In this document: piece after piece, positions 11,762-19,899 of the stretch
Numbering within the stretch: the stretch's first letter is position 1
Layout: each line of letters starts with the position of its first letter
Source of the DNA: Arthrobacter sp. OV608
Lineage (GTDB): Bacteria > Actinomycetota > Actinomycetes > Actinomycetales > Micrococcaceae
DNA length: 64,000 bases
NCBI GenBank assembly: GCA_900110595.1
Contig: FOEZ01000001.1
Location: 434,001-498,000 of the forward strand
Direction: 5' to 3'
Position numbers and translations under genes: made by a program
Notes under the pieces: generated by a model
The model's database searches: none
Told to the model about the DNA's origin: nothing
The model's input: only the letters and a program-made list of their open reading frames with translations

Positions 11762-12085
11762 TTATTTCTCCTCATTGTGGAACTTTTTAAGATCGGCACA
11801 CCTCGTGCCGGCCTTGGTCACTCCGCGAGAAGAATCCTGGATTGCCTGTCCGGAAAGGGACTGGCGCTGCAGGAGCTTCGCGCTCGCAACATGTCTTGCG
11901 AGCATGAAAAACACCTACACAAAGACTGAGATAAGAATTTCATGCCAGTAGGCGGAGGTCAACGGTTTGGGCGGTCAAACGCATAAATTTTAGGTAAAAG
12001 GCCGGTTAAATGTCCTTGTTGGAACGAATTCAACGCCCCGGGAAGGGCAGTCTGCTGATTATCTGAGTCCTGATTAAAAGCAGCG
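11762..12085 (-). promoter_or_regulatory. cspA promoter and structured 5' leader
   Basis: 324 bases without a gene, between cspA and the nucS stop. Read toward cspA it holds a possible -35 TTGACC (11958-11963) with only a weak -10 (about 11934-11939), a perfect hairpin GCTCGCAA/TTGCGAGC (11882-11903) and a second hairpin CGGCAC/GTGCCG (11794-11810) close to the ribosome site. Long folded leaders are known to time translation of cold-shock mRNAs. The promoter call is weak, the hairpins are directly visible. Confidence 0.5.
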
Positions 12086-12781
12086 TCAGAAAAGCCGGGA
12101 CTCAACGTCGTCCACGCCGCGCATTGCATCGTAGTCGAGGGTTATGCAGTCGATGCCGCGGTCGTTTGCCAGGACCTTGGCCTGGGGCTTGATCTGCTGG
12201 GCCGCGAAGATTCCGCGGACCGGCGCCAGCAGCGGATCCCGGTTCAGCAGTTCAAGGTACCGGGTGAGCTGCTCAACGCCGTCGATATCGCCGCGCCGCT
12301 TGAGTTCCACGGCCACCGTTGCACCGTCCGCGTCCCTGGCCAGGATGTCCACAGGCCCAATTGCCGTGAAGTATTCCCGGCGGATCAGCGAATACCCTTC
12401 GCCCAGCGTTTCAATCTGCTCGGCCAGAAGCCGCTGCAGGTCCGCCTCCACGCCGTCCTTGATGAGGCCGGGGTCCACGCCCAGGTCGTGGGAGGAGTCG
12501 TTCAGCTTTTCGTGGATGTTGATGATGAGGCGGTCATCGGTCTTGGCAGACTGCACGGTCCACTGCTCAACGACGCCCAGTTCCAGGTCCACGTCTTCCG
12601 GGGACGAAACCCGCAGGGTGGCCGGCGGGCTCATCCAGTTCAGCGGCTTGTAGGAGCCGCCATCCGAATGGACCAGGACCGAGCCGTCGGCCTTGACCAG
12701 CAGGAGCCTGGTGGCAAGGGGAAGATGGGCTTTGAGCCGGCCAACGTAATCAACAGAGCATCGGGCTATGACAAGTCGCAC
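12086..12781 (-). CDS. nucS: Mismatch-specific endonuclease NucS/EndoMS
   Basis: 231 aa. In Actinobacteria and archaea lacking MutS/MutL this enzyme cuts both strands at mismatches and lowers mutation rate. The N-terminal DNA-binding/dimerisation domain is followed by the RecB-like nuclease domain with D145, E159-x-K161 (in VELKRR) and Q171. The C-terminal tail DDVESRLF resembles the clamp-binding tail of NucS proteins. The start GTG 12781 is set by a -10 element TAGTCT seven bases upstream; the open frame runs further but the extra part is not NucS-like. Confidence 0.93.
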   Translation of the reverse strand: MRLVIARCSVDYVGRLKAHLPLATRLLLVKADGSVLVHSDGGSYKPLNWMSPPATLRVSSPEDVDLELGVVEQWTVQSAKTDDRLIINIHEKLNDSSHDLGVDPGLIKDGVEADLQRLLAEQIETLGEGYSLIRREYFTAIGPVDILARDADGATVAVELKRRGDIDGVEQLTRYLELLNRDPLLAPVRGIFAAQQIKPQAKVLANDRGIDCITLDYDAMRGVDDVESRLF

Positions 12782-12794
12782 GCCGTACAGACTA
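12782..12794 (-). promoter_or_regulatory. Leaderless-type promoter of nucS
   Basis: On the minus strand TAGTCT (plus 12789-12794) ends seven bases before the GTG start at 12781, so transcription would begin at the start codon. There is no ribosome site. Confidence 0.7.
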
Positions 12795-12907
12795 CCGTCT
12801 GGCGCGGCAAGTGCCCGCCCTGGATGGTTCTGCGGACGGGATTTTGCCACGGCGGCACCAGCCGTCCGGGAGAAGGCCGGCGGGAGCTGGCACGGGCCGG
12901 CCTGGGG

Positions 12908-12919
12908 CAGAATGGAGGC
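12908..12919 (+). promoter_or_regulatory. Leaderless-type promoter of the small Cys/His protein gene
   Basis: CAGAAT (12908-12913) ends six bases before ATG 12920. The GGAGG in the spacer sits one base from the ATG, too close for a normal ribosome site. Confidence 0.5.
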
Positions 12920-13276
12920 ATGCCGCGTTCCAACCGACCCCGCCGTCCAGTGTCCGGAAAAGCCGGAGCCGGGTCCGGCCGGGCGGGGGGAAAGAAAGGG
13001 AGCGCTGACGTTCCCGAGCTGGACCTGGAACGCGCGCGTGCAGGCATTGCCCGCCGGGAGAGTGCTCCCGACGGCGAGTGGATGGTCCGCACCATGACCG
13101 CCAAAAACGCGGAAAAGACCTACATCTGCCCTGAGTGCTCCACCGCCGTGCTGCCCGGAGTTGCCCACCTGGTGGTGTGGAAGGATGACCATCTTTTCGG
13201 CGCGGCAGCCGGCCTGGCGGAACGGCGGCACTGGCACACCAACTGCTGGAAGACCCGCAGCTACCGGTACCGGTAA
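12920..13276 (+). CDS. Small conserved protein with CPEC/His motif (possible ATP/GTP-binding family)
   Basis: 118 aa. A basic, disordered N-terminus (Arg/Lys/Gly/Pro, residues 1-30) is followed by a compact domain with CPEC (about residue 71), a histidine in GVAHLVVW and a C-terminal [16 protein letters not shown]. Cys and His placement suggests a metal site. Homologues next to nucS in Actinobacteria are often called ATP/GTP-binding protein, but no P-loop is present here. The start is the ATG placed six bases after a -10-like element; an upstream extension of the frame overlaps nucS antisense and is ignored. Confidence 0.7.
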   Translation: MPRSNRPRRPVSGKAGAGSGRAGGKKGSADVPELDLERARAGIARRESAPDGEWMVRTMTAKNAEKTYICPECSTAVLPGVAHLVVWKDDHLFGAAAGLAERRHWHTNCWKTRSYRYR

Positions 13277-13298
13277 CGGCACGGGGCGCGGCTGTCGC

Positions 13299-13311
13299 TA
13301 AGCTGGCAGGC
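13299..13311 (+). promoter_or_regulatory. Leaderless-type promoter of the 13312 hydrolase
   Basis: TAAGCT (13299-13304) ends seven bases before ATG 13312. The same hexamer and layout recur before rph. Confidence 0.65.
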
Positions 13312-14112
13312 ATGACTTTTGATCCGTCGTCGTACGAATTCAGCCAGTCCACGGGCCCCACGCCCATCCGTGCTTCCACTGTCCTGCCGGCCAGGCGTGA
13401 AAACGTGGAGCTGAAGACGCAGGACGGGCATACCCTGGTGGGAGAACTGGCGCTTCCGGAATCCGGACCGGTCAACGCCACCCTTATTACCCTGCATCCG
13501 CTGCCCACCCACGGCGGTTTTATGGATTCGCATGTGTACCGCAAGGCCTCCTACCGGCTGCCGGCGCTGGCCGGAATCGCGGTGCTCCGGTTCAACACCC
13601 GCGGCACGGAGTCCCCCCGTGGTACCAGCACGGGAGCCTTTGAAGAAGGCATTGGGGAGCAGCACGATGTGGAGGCGGCCGTCCGCTTTGCCGTGGAACG
13701 CGGCCTGCCCAACCGGTGGCTGGTGGGCTGGTCCTTCGGCACCGAGCTTGCCCTGATGTACGGGGCGGTTGAACCGGTGGCGGCGCAAATCGAGGGTGCC
13801 ATCCTGCTCTCGCCCCCGTTGCACCGGGCCAAGGATTCCCACCTTAGGCAGTGGGCACAGTCCGGGAAGCCGCTCACGGTGCTGGTGCCCGAGCATGACG
13901 ACTACCTGCAGCCGGAGGCCGCGAAGGAGCGCTTCAGCCTGGTGCCGCAGGCCCGCCTGGTGGGCGTCAAGGGTGCCAAACACTTGTGGGTGGGGGAGAA
14001 GTACGCCGGGCGGGTCCTGAACGAGATAGTGCATGAAGTGACCGGCGCAGGATCAGCGGGAACCAGCCTTCCGCAGGAATGGGACGGGCCGGTGGCCAAC
14101 GCGCCGGCCTAG
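13312..14112 (+). CDS. Alpha/beta hydrolase, small dienelactone-hydrolase-like
   Basis: 266 aa soluble hydrolase. An N-terminal beta-strand region leads to the oxyanion segment TLHPLPTHGG, the nucleophile elbow GWSFGTELAL (Ser about residue 142), the acidic strand LVPEHDDYLQP and the histidine in GAKHLWVGE, which together give a complete Ser-Asp-His triad. RFNTRGT is typical of the CocE/DUF1749-like cytosolic hydrolases. The substrate is unknown. It stands alone and converges on the AI-2E gene. Confidence 0.8.
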   Translation: MTFDPSSYEFSQSTGPTPIRASTVLPARRENVELKTQDGHTLVGELALPESGPVNATLITLHPLPTHGGFMDSHVYRKASYRLPALAGIAVLRFNTRGTESPRGTSTGAFEEGIGEQHDVEAAVRFAVERGLPNRWLVGWSFGTELALMYGAVEPVAAQIEGAILLSPPLHRAKDSHLRQWAQSGKPLTVLVPEHDDYLQPEAAKERFSLVPQARLVGVKGAKHLWVGEKYAGRVLNEIVHEVTGAGSAGTSLPQEWDGPVANAPA

Positions 14113-14157
14113 CGGTTTGGCCGCTCCGGTGCCCTGGGAACTCCGGTGCCCCGGTTC

Positions 14158-15465
14158 CTAGTGCTTGTCCTGCCGCACGATATAGATTTCCTTGATCAGC
14201 AGCAGGATGGCCGCCGCGGTGGGAATGGCGATCAGGGCGCCCAGGACCCCCAGCAGGCTGCCGCCTGCGATGACCGAGATGACGGCCACCGCGCCGGGGA
14301 CGGCCACGGCCTTCTGCATGATGCGCGGCGAGATGAAGTACGCCTCGAACTGCAGGTAGGCAAAGTAGCAGATGCCGTAGACGACGGCGGTCTGCCAGCC
14401 CACGGTGAGGGCGATGAGGACCACCACCACGCCGGCGATCATGGCCCCGACTAGGGGGATGAAGGCAAGCAGCGCCACCACAAAGGCAAGGAGCAGGGCG
14501 AACGGAACCCCCGCAATCGTCATCACGATAAAGGCGAACGTGGCATTCAGCAGTGCCACGCAGGCCTGGCCGATGACGTAGTTGCCCACCGACTTGGTGA
14601 TTTCCTCGGACAAGGCCTCCACCCGGTGGCGGCGCGAGCGTGGTGCAAGCCTGTAGCCCCACCTCTTCATGGCTGGCAGCGCCGCCAGGAAGTACAGGCT
14701 CAGCACCAGGACGATCAGGGCACCGAACAGTCCGTTGGCCACCGTAGAGCCGAAACCCACCACTCCGCCCGCGATGCCGCCCACGGCTTCGGGGTCGTTG
14801 ACGAACTTGTTGACTTCCTCGGCGATCCGGTCCCGGACGCCGAACTGGTCATCGAGGGTACGGAACAGGTCCGAGTTCATAAAGTCCCTGACCCATACCG
14901 GTGCCTGCTCCACAATCTCGGTGACCTGGTCCACGATGGTGGGGATGAGGGTGGCGAAAAAGCCGACGACGGCCGCCACCAGCACGCTGACGGACACCAG
15001 GATGCCGGCCGGGCGGGGAATCCTGCGGCGTTCCAGCCACCCGACCACCGGTTCAAGGCCCAGGGCGATGAAGAGGGCGGCGACGATCCACAGCAGCAGC
15101 TGGGTGGTGTGGGACCCGATCCAGTAGACCAGCAGCGCCACCCCTACGCCCACGGTGCCCATAAAGCCCATATACAGCGGGTGCTGGGGGGACATGCGGG
15201 GCCCGGGGTCACCGAACTGCGGCCGGCTCACGCCGTCGGGATCCGCGCTGGGCTCCTCGTGCTGTGAATACTCCGGCGGCATCTCGAACCGGAGCCTCGG
15301 CTGGGCTCCGGGCAGCGGCTGGCGAAGGCGGCGGACCACCAGTCCGAGGGCAGCAGCCGCCCCCCTCCGGTGCGCCGGGGCAGGGTCCTGGGGCGCCTTC
15401 GCCGAAGGCTCTGCACCCTCCGGATTCTCGTATGCCGCGGAGGACTCGTCCGTCTTGTCAGTCAC
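14158..15465 (-). CDS. AI-2E family transporter (PF01594)
   Basis: 435 aa. A long acidic and proline-rich N-terminal cytoplasmic tail (about 90 residues) precedes about eight membrane helices. The characteristic half-barrel region is near VDQVTEIVEQAPVWVRDFM, followed by NYVIGQACVALLNATFAFIV and LLAFIPLVGAMIAGVVVVLI. Members of the family export AI-2 or act as Na+/H+ antiporters or general exporters, so a substrate cannot be named. GTG start at 15465; a TTGACA-17-TGCGAT promoter lies upstream. Confidence 0.85.
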   Translation of the reverse strand: MTDKTDESSAAYENPEGAEPSAKAPQDPAPAHRRGAAAALGLVVRRLRQPLPGAQPRLRFEMPPEYSQHEEPSADPDGVSRPQFGDPGPRMSPQHPLYMGFMGTVGVGVALLVYWIGSHTTQLLLWIVAALFIALGLEPVVGWLERRRIPRPAGILVSVSVLVAAVVGFFATLIPTIVDQVTEIVEQAPVWVRDFMNSDLFRTLDDQFGVRDRIAEEVNKFVNDPEAVGGIAGGVVGFGSTVANGLFGALIVLVLSLYFLAALPAMKRWGYRLAPRSRRHRVEALSEEITKSVGNYVIGQACVALLNATFAFIVMTIAGVPFALLLAFVVALLAFIPLVGAMIAGVVVVLIALTVGWQTAVVYGICYFAYLQFEAYFISPRIMQKAVAVPGAVAVISVIAGGSLLGVLGALIAIPTAAAILLLIKEIYIVRQDKH

Positions 15466-15522
15466 TGGGATGTGGGGCCTGTTCGGTGCGTGGCGCCGCT
15501 GCTGCGGGCCGGTGTGATGATC

Positions 15523-15551
15523 ATCGCAAACACTATCAGCAGCCTTGTCAA
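15523..15551 (-). promoter_or_regulatory. Promoter of the AI-2E family gene
   Basis: On the minus strand a perfect -35 TTGACA (plus 15546-15551) and a -10 TGCGAT (plus 15523-15528) are 17 bases apart, about 55 bases before the GTG start. Confidence 0.6.
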
Positions 15552-15618
15552 CACCCGCGGAAGGGCGTTCTCCGTGGGCCCCGCCGGACGTGGTTACCCC
15601 TGCCGGTCCGGGGCCGTG

Positions 15619-15637
15619 GTAACAAAACCGTTACTAT
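15619..15637 (+). promoter_or_regulatory. -10 element with GTAAC/GTTAC inverted repeat
   Basis: GTAAC (15619-15623) and GTTAC (15630-15634) form an inverted repeat that overlaps a TACTAT -10 element (15632-15637) about 20 bases before the 15657 start. A further GTTAC lies at 15593-15597. An operator is possible. Confidence 0.4.
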
Positions 15638-15656
15638 TGAAGCTAAACCCCCGCTG

Positions 15657-17360
15657 ATGATAGGTGTTCCCTTGCGTTTAAAGACTGCAGTCGCACTCGT
15701 GCTGCTCGGCCTCCTGACACTGCTGGCCGGCATCGGCCAGAGAACCATCTGGGCCCCTTCCGAAACGTTTACGGCCTCTGCGCCTGCAGACGGGCAGGCG
15801 GCGCCGCTGACCGTCATAGACCAGAAGCTGCGCACGCTGCACGGCGGCACCGTCAAGATCAACGTCGAGGGTGACGGCAACTTCCTGCTCACAGCCGGCC
15901 GCCCCGACGACGTGGACGCCTGGGTGGGTCAAACCGCGCACAACACCATCACGGGGGTTTCGGAGGACGGAAAGTCCCTCCAGGTTGATCACGCCGACGG
16001 CGAAGCCACGGCTCCCAGCCCGGCCGGCTCCGATCTGTGGGTCTCCACCGAGAACGCAAGTGGTGAGCTGGAATACTCCTGGACACCGCCTGCCGACGGT
16101 GACTGGACGCTCCTGCTGGCCTCGGACGGAACCCGGCCCGCGCCGGCCTCCATCTCCATGACGTTCCCGAACGATACCTCCACCCCCTGGGCCATCCCGC
16201 TGATGGTCTTGGGCTCGCTCCTGATCCTGGCCGGCATCGTCCTGGCCCTGCTCTCGGCCCGCAAGCGCGACGGTGAAGGCAGCGGCAAGGGCAGCGGGTT
16301 TGCCCAGCGTGCCCGTGCCCGGTCCGAAGCCCGCACGTCCTCCCGGCTGGGCATGGTGGCCGCCGGAGTGGTCACGGTGGCTGTGGTTGCCGGAGCCGGC
16401 ACCGCCGCGCAGGCAGCGTCGCCCGCACCCTCATCGGATCCGGCATCAACAGCACCGGCCGCCGGGCAGGAGCAGGCCGGCTCCCCGGTGCTGCTGGATG
16501 CGCAATTCCGCCGCATCCTGGAGCAGGTCTCCAGTGCAGCGGACACCGGTGACGCAGCCAAGGACGCAGCGAAGCTGGCAGAGCGCGTCGGCGGAACCGA
16601 GCTTGAGGTCCGGACGCAGAACTACAAGATCCGCTCCCAGGTGGGATCGTACGAGCCACGCATGCCCGTCCGCTCCACCAAGCTCCTCACCACGGTGGTC
16701 ACAAAGGACCGCGAGTGGCCCCGGTCCGTGCTGGCCGTGACCCAGGGTGACGGCAACGTGGTGCCGCAGCTGCTGACCCTCGTCCAGGCGTCACCGCGCG
16801 AAAACTACAAGCTGGTGGAAACCAATCCGCTGCAGCCCGGCACTACCTTCCCCAGCATCAACCGCGGGACCGAAACACTGGCCGCGGCGGACAAGACAGG
16901 GCTGCTCTACAGCGGTGAAGAAGCCATGTCCGGCCTGGCCGACCGCCTGACCAGCGCCGATTCCGCCTTCAAGGACAAACTGGTGGAAGGCGAGTCCTCG
17001 CCGTACATCGCCGACACCCTGTCCTACCAGTCCGAGGTGGTCAAGGCCGGCGAGAACGGAAACTTCTCGTTCACGCACAAGGTGGTTCCGGAAAGCACCG
17101 TTGTGTTCCGCACCGCAGACGGCGGCGCGCTGGTCCTGGGCCGGATCAACTTCGGCTTCGAGGGAACCCCCAAGGCTGCCGGCGACAAGCTGACCATCGG
17201 CGACGACGCCGCCGCCCTGGCCGGCGGCAAGGAAACCACCACCGGGATGGTCCTCAGCTTTGCCGAATCAATGGCCGTTTACGTTCCGCCCGCAGGCTCC
17301 AGCGACCCCATGAAGCTTGTGGCGGCAACCCGCGGGCTCGTAGGGGCCAGCTTCAAGTAG
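15657..17360 (+). CDS. Large membrane-anchored protein of unknown function (DUF8094-like)
   Basis: 567 aa. Membrane helix 1 is the N-terminal signal/anchor (TAVALVLLGLLTLLAGIG). An extracytoplasmic beta-rich domain follows (about 40-175, WVSTENASGELEYSWTPPADGDW), then helix 2 (IPLMVLGSLLILAGIVLALL), a basic Arg/Ser cytoplasmic linker, helix 3 ending AAQAAS, and a 290-residue extracytoplasmic domain to the C-terminus. There are no cysteines or catalytic motifs I can name. I think the C-terminal part is the DUF8094 family, moderately sure. ATG 15657 is preferred; TTG 15672 is an alternative. Confidence 0.65.
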   Translation: MIGVPLRLKTAVALVLLGLLTLLAGIGQRTIWAPSETFTASAPADGQAAPLTVIDQKLRTLHGGTVKINVEGDGNFLLTAGRPDDVDAWVGQTAHNTITGVSEDGKSLQVDHADGEATAPSPAGSDLWVSTENASGELEYSWTPPADGDWTLLLASDGTRPAPASISMTFPNDTSTPWAIPLMVLGSLLILAGIVLALLSARKRDGEGSGKGSGFAQRARARSEARTSSRLGMVAAGVVTVAVVAGAGTAAQAASPAPSSDPASTAPAAGQEQAGSPVLLDAQFRRILEQVSSAADTGDAAKDAAKLAERVGGTELEVRTQNYKIRSQVGSYEPRMPVRSTKLLTTVVTKDREWPRSVLAVTQGDGNVVPQLLTLVQASPRENYKLVETNPLQPGTTFPSINRGTETLAAADKTGLLYSGEEAMSGLADRLTSADSAFKDKLVEGESSPYIADTLSYQSEVVKAGENGNFSFTHKVVPESTVVFRTADGGALVLGRINFGFEGTPKAAGDKLTIGDDAAALAGGKETTTGMVLSFAESMAVYVPPAGSSDPMKLVAATRGLVGASFK

Positions 17361-17399
17361 TCCCGATTGTGCTGTACCCCCGGCAGCGGCCGGAGTGGC

Positions 17400-17412
17400 T
17401 AGAGTGGAAAGC
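17400..17412 (+). promoter_or_regulatory. Leaderless-type promoter of the cnoX-like gene
   Basis: TAGAGT (17400-17405) ends seven bases before ATG 17413, which marks this ATG rather than the upstream in-frame start as the true one. Confidence 0.65.
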
Positions 17413-18387
17413 ATGAGTTCGCCAGCTTCCCGCCCAGTCCCTCCTGCCGCTGCCAACCTGCTTAACCTGCGCGGCGCCGTCGATCTTTCCTCCCTGAAGC
17501 AGCGCCCGGCCCCGTCCGCCCCGCCCCCTGGAAACGGCGGTGACCAGCCCGGCCAGGCCCCCGGTGGCCCGGAACTGAAGGTCGACGTCACCGAGGCCAA
17601 TTTCCAGCAGCTCGTGGAGCTCTCAGCGCAGGTCCCCGTGGTGTTTGCACTGTGGGCCTCCTACTCGCCCGAGTCCGCCGGCATGCTGGACGTCCTCGAA
17701 CAGGTAGTGGACAGCTACGGCGGCCGGCTGGTCCTTGGCGCAGCCGACATCGAAGCCTTCCCGCAGCTGGCCCAGGCGTTCCAGGTGCAGGCGGTGCCCA
17801 CCGCCGTTGCCGTGCTGAAGGGGCAGCCGGTCCCGCTCTTCCAGGGCGGTGCCGACGAACAGCAGGTCCGCAGCCTCTTTGACGAACTGCTGAAAGTCGC
17901 CGCAGCCAACGGCGTGACGGGCAGCCTCGGCGGGGGAGCCGGGGCAGAAGCGGAGCCCGCGCCGCTCCCGCCGCTGCACCAGGCCGCATTTGATGCCATC
18001 GAAGCCGGCGACTACGCTGCCGCGGCTGACGCTTACCGCCAGGCGCTGAAGGACATGCCGGCCGACCATGAGGCCAAGGCCGGGCTGGCCCAGGTGGAGC
18101 TGATGCTGCGGCTCCAGCCGCTTACCGCCCAGGACAGCGAAGCCCTCCGCACCCGGGCAGCGGATGAACCGGACAACCTGGACGTGCAGTTTGCAGTCGC
18201 AGACCTGGACGTTGCCGGCGGACATGTCGAAGATGCACTGAACCGCCTGGTCAGCTTCATTGGCCGGAACTTCGGTCCTGAGCGGGAGACCGCCCGCGTC
18301 CGCCTGCTCGAGCTGTTCGAGGTGGTGGGAACGTCGGATGAGCGCGTTGCCAAGGCGCGCCAGGCCCTGGCCCGGGTGCTCTTCTAG
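17413..18387 (+). CDS. Thioredoxin-like/TPR co-chaperone, CnoX (YbbN) type
   Basis: 324 aa. A Pro-rich N-terminus (residues 1-55) leads to a thioredoxin fold (about 60-170) in which the usual WCxxC is replaced by WASYSPES, so it cannot do dithiol chemistry. The cis-proline region VQAVPTAVAVLKG is kept. The C-terminus has tetratricopeptide-like repeats (AFDAIEAGDYAAAADAYRQAL and following). This is the layout of CnoX/YbbN holdase proteins. It overlaps the next gene by one base. Confidence 0.85.
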   Translation: MSSPASRPVPPAAANLLNLRGAVDLSSLKQRPAPSAPPPGNGGDQPGQAPGGPELKVDVTEANFQQLVELSAQVPVVFALWASYSPESAGMLDVLEQVVDSYGGRLVLGAADIEAFPQLAQAFQVQAVPTAVAVLKGQPVPLFQGGADEQQVRSLFDELLKVAAANGVTGSLGGGAGAEAEPAPLPPLHQAAFDAIEAGDYAAAADAYRQALKDMPADHEAKAGLAQVELMLRLQPLTAQDSEALRTRAADEPDNLDVQFAVADLDVAGGHVEDALNRLVSFIGRNFGPERETARVRLLELFEVVGTSDERVAKARQALARVLF

Positions 18388-19484
18388 TGTCCGCACTGTT
18401 TGAGCCGCTCAAACTCCGTTCGCTGGAGCTCCAGCACCGCGGCTGGGTGTCGCCCATGTGCCAGTACAGCTGCGATCCCGACGACGCGCCTGGGGTTCCG
18501 CACGACTGGCACCTGATGCATCTGGGCTCCTTCGCCGCCGGCGGCGCGGCGCTAATACTCACCGAGGCGGCCGCCGTCAACCCCGAAGGCAGGATCAGCC
18601 CCCGGGACGCGGGCCTGTACAACGACGCCCAGGCGGAGGCCTGGCAGCGGATCACCTCCTTCGTGCACCGTTATGGTGCGGCGGACGTAAAAATCGGCGC
18701 CCAGCTGGCCCATGCCGGCCGGAAGGCTTCCACCTACTGGCCCTTCTCCGGCCAGCACGGCAGTGTCCCGGAGCCCGACGGCGGCTGGGCCACCCTGGGA
18801 CCCTCACCCTCGGCGTTTGACGGGTATGCCCAGCCCGCCGAAATGACGGAAGAGCAGATCCAGCAGGTCATCAGCGACTTCGCCGCCGCGGCAGTCCGTG
18901 CCGTTGATGCCGGATTCGACACTGTGGAGATCCACGGGGCCCATGGCTACCTGCTGCACCAGTTCCAGAGCGCGCTGATCAATGCGCGGACTGACGCCTG
19001 GGGCGGGGACGAAGCGGGCCGGAACAGGCTCATGCTTGCAGTGGTGGGTGCGGTGCGGGATGTCATTCCTGATTCGATGCCCCTGCTGCTGAGGATCTCG
19101 GCCAGCGACTGGGCCGAGGGCGGCGTGGATCTTCCCGCCTCCGTGCGTCTGGCCCGCCAGGCTGCCGAGCGCGGCGTGGACCTGGTGGACGTTTCCAGCG
19201 GCGGAGCAGTGGCCCATCAGCAGATCAAGGCCGGTCCCGGCTACCAGACCGGATTCTCCGCCGCGATCCGCAGTGAGGCCGGGGTGCCCACCGGTACCGT
19301 GGGCCTGCTGACCTCCGCAGGCCAGGCCGAGCACGCCGTCGCCACCGGTCAGGCCGACGGCGTTTTTATCGCCCGCGCCGCCCTGCGGGATCCGCACTGG
19401 TGGCTGCGGGCAGCGTTCGAACTGGGCCACGCCATTCCGTGGGTGCCGCAGTACGAGCGTGCGGTGCCGCGCCGGACCTTCTGA
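18387..19484 (+). CDS. Old yellow enzyme family NADH:flavin oxidoreductase, YqjM type
   Basis: 365 aa FMN-dependent ene-reductase of the TIM-barrel class. PMCQYS near residue 25 holds the redox-tuning cysteine of the YqjM subgroup. The substrate-binding HGAHGYLLHQFQSALINAR and the C-terminal phosphate-binding GQADGVFIARAALRDP are present. Such enzymes reduce activated alkenes such as enones, usually with NADPH. GTG start overlaps the stop of the CnoX-like gene by one base. Confidence 0.9.
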   Translation: MSALFEPLKLRSLELQHRGWVSPMCQYSCDPDDAPGVPHDWHLMHLGSFAAGGAALILTEAAAVNPEGRISPRDAGLYNDAQAEAWQRITSFVHRYGAADVKIGAQLAHAGRKASTYWPFSGQHGSVPEPDGGWATLGPSPSAFDGYAQPAEMTEEQIQQVISDFAAAAVRAVDAGFDTVEIHGAHGYLLHQFQSALINARTDAWGGDEAGRNRLMLAVVGAVRDVIPDSMPLLLRISASDWAEGGVDLPASVRLARQAAERGVDLVDVSSGGAVAHQQIKAGPGYQTGFSAAIRSEAGVPTGTVGLLTSAGQAEHAVATGQADGVFIARAALRDPHWWLRAAFELGHAIPWVPQYERAVPRRTF

Positions 19485-19499
19485 CCGCCGGTGTGTGAC

Positions 19500-19787
19500 A
19501 TGGCGGACGGGAAACGCGAAGAGGCACAGCTCCCTGATGGCAGCTTGGACCGGCAACTCGAGGCCACGATCCTGGCGCTCCTGGCTGCCAGGGCCGCCAC
19601 GTCCACCATCTGCCCGTCGGATGCAGCCCGCGCTGTTGGCGGCGACACCTGGCGGGACCTGATGGAACCTGCCCGCAAGGCTGCGCGCCAGCTGGTGGAC
19701 GCCGGCGAGGTGGAGATCACCCAGGGCGGGTCAGTGGTTGATCCCGCCACCGCCAAAGGTCCCATCCGCATCCGCCGTAAGCGATAG
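19500..19787 (+). CDS. DUF3253 protein
   Basis: 95 aa. A winged-helix-like domain: LDRQLEATILALLAAR, then TICPSDAARAVGGDTWRDLM, then the wing VDAGEVEITQGG and the basic end GPIRIRRKR. This matches DUF3253. ATG 19500 is preferred over GTG 19491. It lies just after the ene-reductase and probably shares its transcript. Function unknown; DNA binding is plausible from the fold only. Confidence 0.75.
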   Translation: MADGKREEAQLPDGSLDRQLEATILALLAARAATSTICPSDAARAVGGDTWRDLMEPARKAARQLVDAGEVEITQGGSVVDPATAKGPIRIRRKR

Positions 19788-19823
19788 GACCGGCGGTCTA
19801 AGACCAGCCCGGCAGGACCGGGA

Positions 19824-19874
19824 GGCTTCGGGCCCGCGCCTGCTTTTCTACTCCTGCAGGAGGACCCCGAAGCC
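19824..19874. terminator. Possible terminator before the ABC operon
   Basis: GGCTTCGGG (19824-19832) pairs with CCCGAAGCC (19866-19874), enclosing a second palindrome CTCCTGCAGGAG (19851-19862). No clear T tract follows, so efficiency is uncertain. Confidence 0.4.
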
Positions 19875-19887
19875 GGAGGGTGAGGAC

Positions 19888-19899
19888 TAGTCTGGCTTC
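19888..19899 (+). promoter_or_regulatory. Leaderless-type promoter of the ABC operon
   Basis: TAGTCT (19888-19893) ends six bases before ATG 19900. It is the same hexamer as for nucS. Confidence 0.65.

Noticed and set aside
12782..13282. N-terminal extension of nucS to 13282
   Set aside because: The extra sequence lies antisense to the 12920 gene and resembles no NucS. A -10 element fits the start at 12781.
15264..15656. Extension of the 15657 gene to an upstream start
   Set aside because: It overlaps the AI-2E gene antisense and encodes low-complexity sequence; the membrane anchor starts just after 15657.
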